A stretch of DNA of 33,023 bases from an uncultured Acidimicrobiaceae bacterium (GTDB lineage Bacteria > Actinomycetota > Acidimicrobiia > Acidimicrobiales > Poriferisodalaceae), in the NCBI GenBank assembly GCA_913020735.1, contig CAJWBN010000013.1, positions 1-33,023 on the forward strand, in the 5' to 3' direction. Both the position numbers and the translations under genes were made by a program. Positions 1 to 7,229 of the stretch are shown here, in pieces. The notes under the pieces are model-generated. The model made no database searches. It was not told the DNA's origin and saw nothing but the letters and a program-made list of their open reading frames with translations. Position 1 is the first letter of the stretch; every line of letters begins with the position of its first letter.

Positions 1-1345
1 GAGCCATATTGGCCGGCCCTTGGACCGAATCTGCTCGGTTTCCAGCAGCATGTGCTTTCAGTTCATTAGAACCAACAAGCATTGCGACTGGCGCCAGCAG
101 AATGGTCATGCGCAATCCGAAGGCAAGCACCCCGACAATCAGGTTATTGACTGCCATGAGCAACCAGCCCGCTGCCAGAAGTACGGGAGGAACAACCGCC
201 ATCTTCACTGCAGCGTCAGCTCGGGTTGAGTCCATACCAGGATCTAGGTCCGATAAAGACTCAATTGGTTCCCCAGACGGAGTCAAAGGAACAACTTTGA
301 TCAGCTTGCTCGACACCATCCTCGCTAACGAAACAATGCCGCCCGGAGCGAAGAAGGTGAACAGAATAAGAATCAGACCAAAGATAGCCTTAGCCAACGG
401 GCCGTCACCGTTGAGGGTGTACAGACCAAGAGGAATCGAAATTCTCTTTGTGAGGTCATTAACCCATACAACGAATAGGCCGCCGACTATCGATCCTTGG
501 ATCGTTCCGACGCCGCCAAGCACCAAGCCAATAATCAGGTCAATAGCGAGAAGGAATGTGAAGTCTTGACCGGCGACGAAGCCTTTGTCGAGACACCACA
601 TCAAACCGGCTAACGACCCAAGTGAAGCGCTGATAGCGAAGTTCATGGTTTTTACAATTGGAAGGTTGACACCATAAACCGCTGCACCGGCTTCGTTGTC
701 TCTAATTGCTAGTACCGCTCGGCCTGGTCGGCTACGTAAATAGTTAGTAACCAATAGCAGGGTGATACCGATCATCAATACAAGGATCCAATAACGGTAT
801 GCAGAGCCGCCTCGTGCTCCATCAACGCCGGGCAACCATTCCAAGTAACTCGGTGCGAGGACTTCTTCGGAGACTCCCTTACCGTTGGGACCACCTGTTC
901 GCTTGGCGATGCCAAGCTCATCGATGTTAACCAATGTCGGGAAGACCGCTGCTTGAGCGATCGTCACGAGGGCTAGATATAAACCTTTCACTCTCAATGC
1001 GGGGAGGCCGATGACGACGCCCATAATGAAACCGACTATCAGCACTACCGGCAAGACTTGCCAGTAGTCCCAGTTTTCGTCTTGGACCATAGAGGCTGTA
1101 ACGAAAGCTCCGATCCCCATGAAAGCTGAATGGCCGAGGGCCAACATGCCATTGAATCCGACGACCAGGTTGACCGCCAAAATGGCGACACCCATGATCA
1201 AAGCCCGGTTCATTTTTCCTATTTCGAATGGCTCTAATACCAGCGGCGTGAGTAGCAGGAAGCCTGCTAGATAGAGCCACTGAACGTACTTCCATCTTTT
1301 GTGTTCTGCGCTGTCTTTTGCAACGACAACCAGTGGTGCACTCAT
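1..1345 (-). CDS. livM: Branched-chain amino-acid ABC transporter permease (LivM), 3' end cut by window edge
   Basis: This is one of the two inner-membrane permeases of a Liv-type (HAAT family) importer. The frame is open from an ATG at 1345 to the left edge, giving at least 448 codons. A run of hydrophobic helices is followed by the family's characteristic segment (ALGHSAFMGIGAFV near residues 70-85, then GLPALRVKGLYLALVTIA). The usual LivM end, around FFAPGGIVSL, lies near residue 340. The frame then continues for over 100 residues: a polar linker rich in S, D and P, then about two more hydrophobic segments. That tail is unusual. A good ribosome-binding site (AAGAGGAG) sits about 8 bases before the ATG. 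The gene follows livH by 27 bases and is the last Liv gene visible. The protein could also transport urea or short amides, because those systems share the fold. Confidence 0.9.
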   Translation of the reverse strand, partial: MSAPLVVVAKDSAEHKRWKYVQWLYLAGFLLLTPLVLEPFEIGKMNRALIMGVAILAVNLVVGFNGMLALGHSAFMGIGAFVTASMVQDENWDYWQVLPVVLIVGFIMGVVIGLPALRVKGLYLALVTIAQAAVFPTLVNIDELGIAKRTGGPNGKGVSEEVLAPSYLEWLPGVDGARGGSAYRYWILVLMIGITLLLVTNYLRSRPGRAVLAIRDNEAGAAVYGVNLPIVKTMNFAISASLGSLAGLMWCLDKGFVAGQDFTFLLAIDLIIGLVLGGVGTIQGSIVGGLFVVWVNDLTKRISIPLGLYTLNGDGPLAKAIFGLILILFTFFAPGGIVSLARMVSSKLIKVVPLTPSGEPIESLSDLDPGMDSTRADAAVKMAVVPPVLLAAGWLLMAVNNLIVGVLAFGLRMTILLAPVAMLVGSNELKAHAAGNRADSVQGPANMA

Positions 1346-1372
1346 TTTGAAACTCCTCTTGTTGTTGTTGGG

Positions 1373-2323
1373 TTAGACGCGTTCGACTCGTCGGGTACCG
1401 AATAGGCCCGATGGTCGGAACAGTAGGACGATAAGAATAATGAGGAACGCTGCAGCTAGCTGCAGGATCGACATGTAGAGCTGACCGAAGACCACAACAC
1501 CACCCCAGGTAACCAGGACGGCTTGGATCAGACCAACCAAGATTCCACCAAGAACTGCTCCGCCGAGGCTGTCAAGGCCACCTAAAGCCGCTCCAGCCAG
1601 AGCATAAATCAGGATGGTAGCCATCATGTTGGGGTTAACGCCACCAAGCTGTGGTGCAACCAGAACGGCTCCCAAGGTTCCGAAGGCGGACGCAATGGCC
1701 CATCCGAATCCCAGGGTTCGACCTGTATGAACACCGACAAGGCGGGCCGATTCAACATTGGATGAAACAGCGCGGAACGCCAATCCAGCCTTGGTTCTGT
1801 TGAGGATCAAGCCAAGCGCAAAGAGCGCAACCGCGAGAGTCAGCCAGATGCCAATCGACTGGTACTTGAGCCTGCTGCCAAATACTTCAACGAACCGATC
1901 TCCGCCGACGCTCGGAACCCAATCTGGGAATTTTCCAAATGGGTTAGTGAGAATACGAACTTGATAGTTCCATATGTCACCAGCGACGGCGTTAATAATC
2001 AGAAACAGTCCGAGCGTGATCAACACGACCGGCAGATGGTCTTCAGGATCGAAGGGTCGTGTAAGAGTTCGTTCGATTAATACTCCGAGCCCTGCGCTGA
2101 GCACCATGGCTAACGCCATTGAAAGCCAGAGCCAAAGTCCCTGTTCCATGTGCAGTACATAGACCAGGAAGGCTCCGAGCATGGCTAATTCGCCTGTGGC
2201 GAAGTTAATCAGCGTGGTCGCCTTGAAGATGAGTACGAGCGCTAATGCGACCGTGCCGTAAATAGCTCCGAGACTTAGCCCGTTAAAGATGAAGTCCGGG
2301 AGGATATCAAAGTTCCATGTCAT
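1373..2323 (-). CDS. livH: Branched-chain amino-acid ABC transporter permease (LivH)
   Basis: This is the second permease of the Liv-type importer, 316 residues, close to the usual 290-310. The N-terminal pattern FNGLSLGAIYGTVALALVLI followed by INFATGELAMLGAF is typical of LivH. The middle has the conserved RAVSSNVESARLVGV loop, which contacts the ATPases, and GGLDSLGGAVLGGILVGL near the C-terminus. Eight or so hydrophobic helices can be seen. The start is the ATG at 2323. Its Shine-Dalgarno AAGGAGGG overlaps the TAA stop of livF, so translation of the two genes is probably coupled. The protein pairs with LivM in the membrane. Confidence 0.93.
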   Translation of the reverse strand: MTWNFDILPDFIFNGLSLGAIYGTVALALVLIFKATTLINFATGELAMLGAFLVYVLHMEQGLWLWLSMALAMVLSAGLGVLIERTLTRPFDPEDHLPVVLITLGLFLIINAVAGDIWNYQVRILTNPFGKFPDWVPSVGGDRFVEVFGSRLKYQSIGIWLTLAVALFALGLILNRTKAGLAFRAVSSNVESARLVGVHTGRTLGFGWAIASAFGTLGAVLVAPQLGGVNPNMMATILIYALAGAALGGLDSLGGAVLGGILVGLIQAVLVTWGGVVVFGQLYMSILQLAAAFLIILIVLLFRPSGLFGTRRVERV

Positions 2324-2338
2324 TGCTTCTTGCCCTCC

Positions 2339-3067
2339 TTAAGCACCCAAGTACGCTTCCTGCACTGCAGGATCGTTCTTAAGTTGGTCAGCGGTTCCGG
2401 ACAGCGTGATCTCACCAGACTCAATCACATAGCCGTAATCGGCCATTTCGAGAGCGAGATTCGCGTTTTGTTCCACCACAAGCATCGTGAGGCCTGTCTC
2501 TTTGTTGAGAGTTGTGAAACGTTCAAATAAGTCTTCAATAATCAGCGGAGCGAGACCCAGTGACGGCTCATCCAGCAGAAGGAGTCGCGGTCGACACATA
2601 AGTGCTCGAGCGACAGCAAGCATCTGTTGCTCGCCTCCCGACAATGAGCCAGCTAGCTGGTCGCTTCGTTCCGAAAGACGAGGGAAGATTTCAAACCAAC
2701 GATCAACGTCGTCCTTAACCTCTTTGTCTTTTCGGGTATATGCACCGATCATCAGGTTGTCCAAGACGGACAACTCGGGGAAAGTGCCTCGTCCTTGAGG
2801 TACGTGCGCCACTCCCTTGCGAACAATTTCGGCTGTTCCCGTTCGAGTGATGTCTTCATCTCCCAGGGTTACCGAGCCGCTTGTATTACACATGTTGCAA
2901 ATCGCTCGAAGAGTGGTGGTCTTACCGGCACCATTAGCTCCCAGAATTACAGACACGCCCTTTGCGGCAACTTCGAAGTCCAACCCTCGAAGGACTTCCA
3001 CAGCGCCATAGGAGGCATGCAGGTTTTCGACCTTCAAGCCGACTTCGTCAAAAACGTCATCAACCAT
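2339..3067 (-). CDS. livF: Branched-chain amino-acid ABC transporter ATPase (LivF)
   Basis: This is one of two cytoplasmic ATPases that power the Liv importer, 242 residues, normal for LivF. Walker A is GANGAGKT, the ABC signature is LSGGEQQMLAVARAL, Walker B is LLLLDEPSLGLAP and the switch His lies in VVEQNANLAL-type context. The tail NDPAVQEAYLGA is characteristic of Liv ATPases. The ATG at 3067 overlaps the TAA of livG by one base (TAATG), so the two ATPases are translationally coupled. Confidence 0.94.
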   Translation of the reverse strand: MVDDVFDEVGLKVENLHASYGAVEVLRGLDFEVAAKGVSVILGANGAGKTTTLRAICNMCNTSGSVTLGDEDITRTGTAEIVRKGVAHVPQGRGTFPELSVLDNLMIGAYTRKDKEVKDDVDRWFEIFPRLSERSDQLAGSLSGGEQQMLAVARALMCRPRLLLLDEPSLGLAPLIIEDLFERFTTLNKETGLTMLVVEQNANLALEMADYGYVIESGEITLSGTADQLKNDPAVQEAYLGA

Positions 3068-3837
3068 TATGAGCTCCCTAGGTAGGCCTCGATAACTTCC
3101 GGGTCGTTACGAACGACATCCGGGTCACCATCGGCTATTTTCCGACCAAAGTTGAGTACAACAAGCTTTTCGCTGATTCCGAGAACCATTCGCATGTGAT
3201 GCTCAACCAACAACACTGTGAGGTTATGGCGATCGCGCAGATCTTTAATATCCTGAGCAAGCGAGTCCACTTCAGCATGAGTAAGCCCAGAAGCGGGTTC
3301 ATCAAGCATGATCAACCTAGGATTCGCTATAAGAGCTCTAGCGAGTTCAATCCGTTTCAGGGTACCGAAGGGCAATCCAGCTGCCGGACTGTAGGCAACA
3401 TCAGCGAGGTTAAGTTCCTCTAGAGCGGCCCAGGCCCTGTCTCTAAGGTCCGCTTCTTCTTTTCGCATCGACGGAAGCCGAAGAGCGGAACTCATGACGG
3501 TCGCTTTGGTATTGGTGTGGTCACCTACCATCACGTTTTCAATAACCGTCATGCCTGGCCACAACGCCAAGTTCTGGAATGTTCGATAGACGCCCACACG
3601 ACTAATTTCGTGTGCGGACATCGCAGTCAGATCTTCGCCATCGAAAGTGACTGATCCGGCCGTCGGGTCATAGATCCGACTCACCACATTGAACAACGTG
3701 GTCTTTCCTGCACCGTTCGGTCCGATGAGCCCGAGTATTTGTCCTTCATCCATGGTGAATGACAAATCATCGAGCGCAACAATTCCGCCGAATCGGACAG
3801 TGATGTCTGAGACTTCGAGCAACGCCACGCGTTGCAC
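3067..3837 (-). CDS. livG: Branched-chain amino-acid ABC transporter ATPase (LivG)
   Basis: This is the partner ATPase of LivF and the first gene of the livG-F-H-M operon, 256 residues. Walker A is GPNGAGKT and Walker B is RLIMLDEPASGL. The FQNLALWPGMTVIENVMVG block and the C-terminal NDPEVIEAYLGSS are typical of LivG. The ABC signature is LPFGTLKRIELARAL rather than the classical LSGGQ; deviation at this site is known in LivG, where LSYG-type signatures are usual. The start is a GTG at 3837 with an AAGGAGAG ribosome-binding site about 10 bases upstream. No periplasmic binding protein (LivJ/K) is visible in the window, so it may lie beyond the left edge or elsewhere. Confidence 0.93.
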   Translation of the reverse strand: MQRVALLEVSDITVRFGGIVALDDLSFTMDEGQILGLIGPNGAGKTTLFNVVSRIYDPTAGSVTFDGEDLTAMSAHEISRVGVYRTFQNLALWPGMTVIENVMVGDHTNTKATVMSSALRLPSMRKEEADLRDRAWAALEELNLADVAYSPAAGLPFGTLKRIELARALIANPRLIMLDEPASGLTHAEVDSLAQDIKDLRDRHNLTVLLVEHHMRMVLGISEKLVVLNFGRKIADGDPDVVRNDPEVIEAYLGSS

Positions 3838-4040
3838 CCCCTCTCTCTCCTTGAACGCAAAGGCCTACTGCCCAGCGAATGCGCAAATTACCAGCCTGAA
3901 CCAGTCGCGCAAGTTTCGTTTGCCTACTTCTACTATTTCAGTTCTGCTTTCTTAGTCCAAATAACGACTAAAAGCGCTTATCACAACGATCTATTTTAAG
4001 GATTTTCCCCCCAATTAAATTAAAAATTTCTAGATTTTTG
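3838..4040. other. Intergenic region between livG and tRNA-Gln, no gene seen
   Basis: About 200 bases lie between the liv operon start and the 3' end of tRNA-Gln. The half next to the tRNA is AT-rich and includes an AT-only inverted repeat (AAAAAT, 6-base loop, ATTTTT at about 4022-4039). The liv promoter must lie here or further upstream, but I could not choose a convincing -35/-10 pair. No leader peptide rich in Leu, Ile or Val codons is apparent. Confidence 0.5.
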
Positions 4041-4112
4041 TTCGGGGAGGAGGACTCGAACCCCCAACGACTGGACCAGAACCAGATGTGTTGCCAATTA
4101 CACCATCCCCGA
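4041..4112 (-). tRNA. tRNA-Gln (anticodon CTG)
   Basis: The minus strand folds as a 72-base tRNA. The acceptor stem TCGGGGA/TCCCCGA is perfectly paired with discriminator A. The D-arm contains GTGTAATTGGC, and the anticodon loop TTCTGGT carries CTG at 4077-4079 (plus strand cag). The T-arm has GGTTCGAGTCC. The outermost anticodon-stem pair is a T-T mismatch. CCA is not encoded. The gene lies 91 bases downstream of gltX on the same strand, so both may be on one transcript. Linkage of gltX to tRNA-Gln also occurs in mycobacteria. Confidence 0.95.
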
Positions 4113-4203
4113 TTGGATGGACTCAATAGAGCGGAAAGGTCAGGGTAGCGCGATCATTTCGGTCAACAAACAACGACCACCTTAGATTGTTATGCACCAA
4201 GCT

Positions 4204-5505
4204 TTATGTCCCACCAAGCTTGTTTTGCGCCTGGACAATTCGCTCAAGAACAGCCTCGCGCCCCAACGCATGTATCGATTCAAACAAGGGCGGTCCAACC
4301 AACCGGCCGGTGACAGCAACCCGGACCGGCGCTTGAGCTTTACCTAGCTTCATGCCGTGTGACTCGCCTATAGCCCGCAAACTCTCGTGCAACACAGCAA
4401 CGTCCCAATCCACTGTCGCAAATGCCGTTTTCGCCGATTCCAAAATTAGCGGGGCTTCGGCGGTCGTCATCACCTTCTCCCAAGCACTCTCTTCGATTTC
4501 AGGAGCGTCAAGAAAGAAGAAGTCTAGTTGCGGTGGCCCCTCCGCTAATACGCGGGTCCGCTCCTGCACTAAGGGAGCAACCTGGGTCAACTGGTCCGGG
4601 TCGACTGCAGAATTCCAAGCTTGGTCCTTCATCCATGGAGTTAATGCATCTGCAAATTCTTCGTGCGTCATCGCACGTATGTAGTCACCGTTAATAGCTT
4701 CCAGCTTTTTAACATCAAACATTGCCGCCGACGGATTCACATCTTCCAATCTGAAGAGCTGGATAATTTCTTCTATCGGCCGCACTTCGATGTCGTCAGA
4801 TGGCCCCCAACCAAGTAACGCCAAGTAATTAATCATTGCTTTAGCCAGAACACCTCTATCTCGATAACTCTCCAAAGCAACATCGTCTCGCCTTTTTGAA
4901 AGCTTCTTTCGTTGTTCATTCACAATCAAGGGCAAATGAGCAAACTTCGGCAAACCCTGAGCGCCCAAAGCCTCTCGAAGCATTATGACTTTAGGGGTCA
5001 CATTGACAAGGTCTTCTCCCCTCACTACATGAGTTATCCCTAAATCAAAGTCATCGACAGCATTTGCAGTAAAGAAGGTCGCAGTGCCGTCAGCTCTCCT
5101 CACAACGAAGTCTTCAATATTTTGGTTTTCGAAAACGACATTTCCTCTGATTACGTCATCCCAGGAGGTAGTGCCTTCAGACGGAACACGAAAACGCACC
5201 GCTCCGTCATCGACATACGCCAGATCATCGGCCAGCCATCTTTCGACAGCATCGTTGTATAGGTCGGTTCGCTCACTTTGCCTAACCGGTTCACCATCAA
5301 AGTCGATCTGGAGCCAGTCAAGTGAGCGATAAATGTTGTCAATCAAATCCGGGCGCGTAAGTTCAGCATTTGTGTCTTCGATCCGAAGAATCAGTTCACC
5401 TCCCATACCTCGTGCTGCAAGCCAGTTGAACAAAGCCGTACGCGCTGATCCGAGATGGAGGGAACCTGTTGGCGCAGGGGCAAAACGAAGACGAGTGGTA
5501 CTCAC
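4204..5505 (-). CDS. gltX: Glutamyl-tRNA synthetase (GluRS)
   Basis: This class I aminoacyl-tRNA synthetase charges tRNA-Glu with glutamate and, in organisms using GatCAB, also misacylates tRNA-Gln. The protein begins STTRLRFAPAPTGSLHLGSA, which holds the HIGH-type motif (HLGS). The KMSKS-type motif is KLSKRRDD, about halfway along. I chose the GTG at 5505 (433 residues) because GluRS proteins start just before FAPxPTG. A longer in-frame ATG at 5580 would add 25 unrelated residues and overlap the upstream gene. No Shine-Dalgarno is visible. A TACCAT hexamer (5513-5518) ends 7 bases before the GTG, so a leaderless transcript is possible. With tRNA-Gln downstream and gatCAB in the same window, a non-discriminating enzyme is likely; this is inferred from context, not from active-site residues. 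Confidence 0.94.
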   Translation of the reverse strand: MSTTRLRFAPAPTGSLHLGSARTALFNWLAARGMGGELILRIEDTNAELTRPDLIDNIYRSLDWLQIDFDGEPVRQSERTDLYNDAVERWLADDLAYVDDGAVRFRVPSEGTTSWDDVIRGNVVFENQNIEDFVVRRADGTATFFTANAVDDFDLGITHVVRGEDLVNVTPKVIMLREALGAQGLPKFAHLPLIVNEQRKKLSKRRDDVALESYRDRGVLAKAMINYLALLGWGPSDDIEVRPIEEIIQLFRLEDVNPSAAMFDVKKLEAINGDYIRAMTHEEFADALTPWMKDQAWNSAVDPDQLTQVAPLVQERTRVLAEGPPQLDFFFLDAPEIEESAWEKVMTTAEAPLILESAKTAFATVDWDVAVLHESLRAIGESHGMKLGKAQAPVRVAVTGRLVGPPLFESIHALGREAVLERIVQAQNKLGGT

Positions 5506-5536
5506 ATCTTTGATGGTACGAGAGTATGAAGCCGCT

Positions 5537-6121
5537 TCAGACTTCCCTGCCGAAGATCTCCAACAGTTGGGTCTGCTCATCAGCCTCAGAAGAAGACGTC
5601 TTTGGAGGGTCGAAGAGTTCCGGCATCTGAGCCATTTGATCTCGTCGATCCTTCGCCCATAGCAATGCCGCTGCCACTACCTCATCGTCAATCCGGTCAT
5701 CAACACCCAGCCCCACAGCCAAATCCCAAGCATGCACTGCCAGATCACAAGATCGAATTCGTAGAAATTCGATAGTCGGAATTTCTTGCTCTCCCAACGC
5801 AACCTGGCCTGCTATGTCAGTATCCGCAAAAGCTGCAACAACGTTTCGCCAAGAAACTTCCCACGCCATTTCTGGATCCTCAACCACTACTTCAGGATCG
5901 ATAGACATCACATCTTCGAATGAGGCACCTTCAAGGATGAGCGATGCTCGCATGTTTTCGACAACGCAGTGTGCAACGAGATCGTAGATATCCCATTCAT
6001 CGCAAGGAGTTGAGGCTTCCCAATATTCGGGAAGAATTTGGCGAATTCGATAATCTACCTCTGCAGTAGCAAGCTGGTGTATCCGAAGCCAAGCGGCATC
6101 GGGGGTTTGTTCAGTTAGCAC
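5537..6121 (-). CDS. MDMPI/DinB-fold protein with intact metal-binding triad
   Basis: About 194 residues, resembling the mycothiol-dependent maleylpyruvate isomerase-like family (MDMPI_N, TIGR03086 type), a DinB-like four-helix bundle. The typical N-terminal pattern (W..STPCDEWDIYDLVAH) is followed by RSCDLAVHAWDLAVGLG. If the GTG at 6121 is the start, the likely metal ligands are His51, Asp126 and His130, matching the His/Glu/His arrangement known for the C. glutamicum isomerase. The substrate is unknown; members use low-molecular-weight thiols or have no known function. The GTG overlaps the upstream stop codon by 7 bases (GTGCTAA). A TTG at 6160 would add 13 residues. The gene ends 31 bases before gltX. 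Confidence 0.72.
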   Translation of the reverse strand: MLTEQTPDAAWLRIHQLATAEVDYRIRQILPEYWEASTPCDEWDIYDLVAHCVVENMRASLILEGASFEDVMSIDPEVVVEDPEMAWEVSWRNVVAAFADTDIAGQVALGEQEIPTIEFLRIRSCDLAVHAWDLAVGLGVDDRIDDEVVAAALLWAKDRRDQMAQMPELFDPPKTSSSEADEQTQLLEIFGREV

Positions 6122-6702
6122 TGCCCAGTGCCACAAGAAGGGTCTGAAGGGTCGATCCAAAGACCTGCAGGGCGTCCATGTTGAGCTAGTAGGCGCGGCA
6201 CCGGTGGTGTCGACATATCAAAGTCAAGTGAGTCCAGGAACGGCCATACGGCTACGTCAGGTTCCACTGCGGATATCCGATCAACAAGAAGGTCATCCAA
6301 TCCCGTCCCAGCCCTGATGGATTGCTGGAGGTCATACCCAAGCATGGTCAGTTCTACTATCCGCTGCCACAACAACTCGCGGCGCTGGGGACTGAAACCC
6401 GACTGATGATCTAACGCCGAGGCGACCGTCAACACTGTGCGAATAGATTCGACCACAACTTTCGTTGGATCGAGTCCAAGCTCAACTGAGGGCGGAACAG
6501 TTTGACCCGCAAGTTCTGCCGCAGTCGCCAAGTTTCCGTTAGCCACTTGACACAACAAATCCCCAACAGTGAGATCACTCATCGGCGCAACCAAAGGCAT
6601 AGGAAGGTGTTCCCATGCCGGCAGTCGCATTCGAGCAGCAAAATCAGTACATGCCCGTCTATGGAGTCGAAGCAGCTCGCGGTCAGGTGTTGAGTCGTTC
6701 AT
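6115..6702 (-). CDS. Degenerate MDMPI/DinB-like paralogue of the following gene
   Basis: 195 residues. The N-terminal part (PAWEHLPMPLVAPMSDLTV then GDLLCQVANGN) lines up with the MDMPI-fold pattern of the next gene downstream, which suggests a tandem duplication. The metal-site His positions are replaced: Gln52 stands where the neighbour has His51, and in LGYDLQQSIRAG the Asp (124) remains but the following His is Ser128. It probably lacks metal-dependent catalysis and may pair with its neighbour; that is inference. The ATG at 6702 overlaps the upstream stop in an ATGA, and its own stop overlaps the next gene, so the three small genes are tightly coupled. Confidence 0.65.
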   Translation of the reverse strand: MNDSTPDRELLRLHRRACTDFAARMRLPAWEHLPMPLVAPMSDLTVGDLLCQVANGNLATAAELAGQTVPPSVELGLDPTKVVVESIRTVLTVASALDHQSGFSPQRRELLWQRIVELTMLGYDLQQSIRAGTGLDDLLVDRISAVEPDVAVWPFLDSLDFDMSTPPVPRLLAQHGRPAGLWIDPSDPSCGTGQC

Positions 6703-7223
6703 GGTAACTCCAGGAGTGAAGACCAGTCTGTCGCATACTGCTCTTCTAAGTCGCTCGGCGACAGCTCTAGTGTTGTATCAGGAACGGTTTCAACTAGGCG
6801 ACGCACGTCCACATAGTGGTGCGACTCAGCTAGACCCTCGAAAAGGCGGGACCGATGCGTAACTAGTTCCGCATCTGCGGCAGCATCAAGAAATCCCCAC
6901 ACCCGGTAAGCCATCTCCAAGTCATGAACTACTGGAGCTCGACCAAACATGGATGCTCTCTTGAGAGCAATCTGAACGCATCCGCGCTCAACATCGCTCA
7001 GATGTTCATGTTCACTGATATGAAGTCGCTCTCTAAAATTACGACACAATCGCAACGCGTAGCCTTGATCAGGACCTTGGTGGCCCATAGAACCACCACT
7101 TGGTTGAAACGACTCAATATCTCCTGGACGACGATTCACCCAACTTGACGGGACAACATCTGGCGACTGATAAATATTCGAGTCTTCCGTCGGTGACAAC
7201 GGTACGTGTCGAGGGGCCGCCAT
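6699..7223 (-). CDS. Conserved hypothetical protein
   Basis: 174 residues with no domain I can assign. The N-terminus is rich in Pro and Ser and looks disordered (MAAPRHVPLSPTEDSN). The stretch GSMGHQGPDQGYALRLC is striking, and similar GxQGPDQGYAL-type sequences occur, to my recollection, in proteins of other Acidimicrobiia. The C-terminal half is predicted largely helical, with no signal peptide or membrane segment. The gene starts only 6 bases after cimA and shares an ATGA overlap with the next gene, so it belongs to the leuB-cimA-gltX transcription unit. No Shine-Dalgarno is evident; a TAAACT hexamer lies 8 bases before the ATG and overlaps the cimA stop. Confidence 0.75.
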   Translation of the reverse strand: MAAPRHVPLSPTEDSNIYQSPDVVPSSWVNRRPGDIESFQPSGGSMGHQGPDQGYALRLCRNFRERLHISEHEHLSDVERGCVQIALKRASMFGRAPVVHDLEMAYRVWGFLDAAADAELVTHRSRLFEGLAESHHYVDVRRLVETVPDTTLELSPSDLEEQYATDWSSLLELP

Positions 7224-7229
7224 AGAGAA

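Noticed and set aside
9..569. Plus-strand open frame of 186 codons at the left end
   Set aside because: It lies antisense to livM, whose minus-strand frame codes for a recognisable permease; the plus-strand translation has no family pattern.
4022..4039. AT-only inverted repeat downstream of tRNA-Gln as an intrinsic terminator
   Set aside because: The stem has almost no G or C and no downstream T-run on the tRNA strand, so termination is not supported.
5505..5580. Longer gltX start at the ATG at 5580
   Set aside because: It adds 25 residues with no GluRS similarity and overlaps the upstream gene; the GTG at 5505 gives the usual N-terminus.
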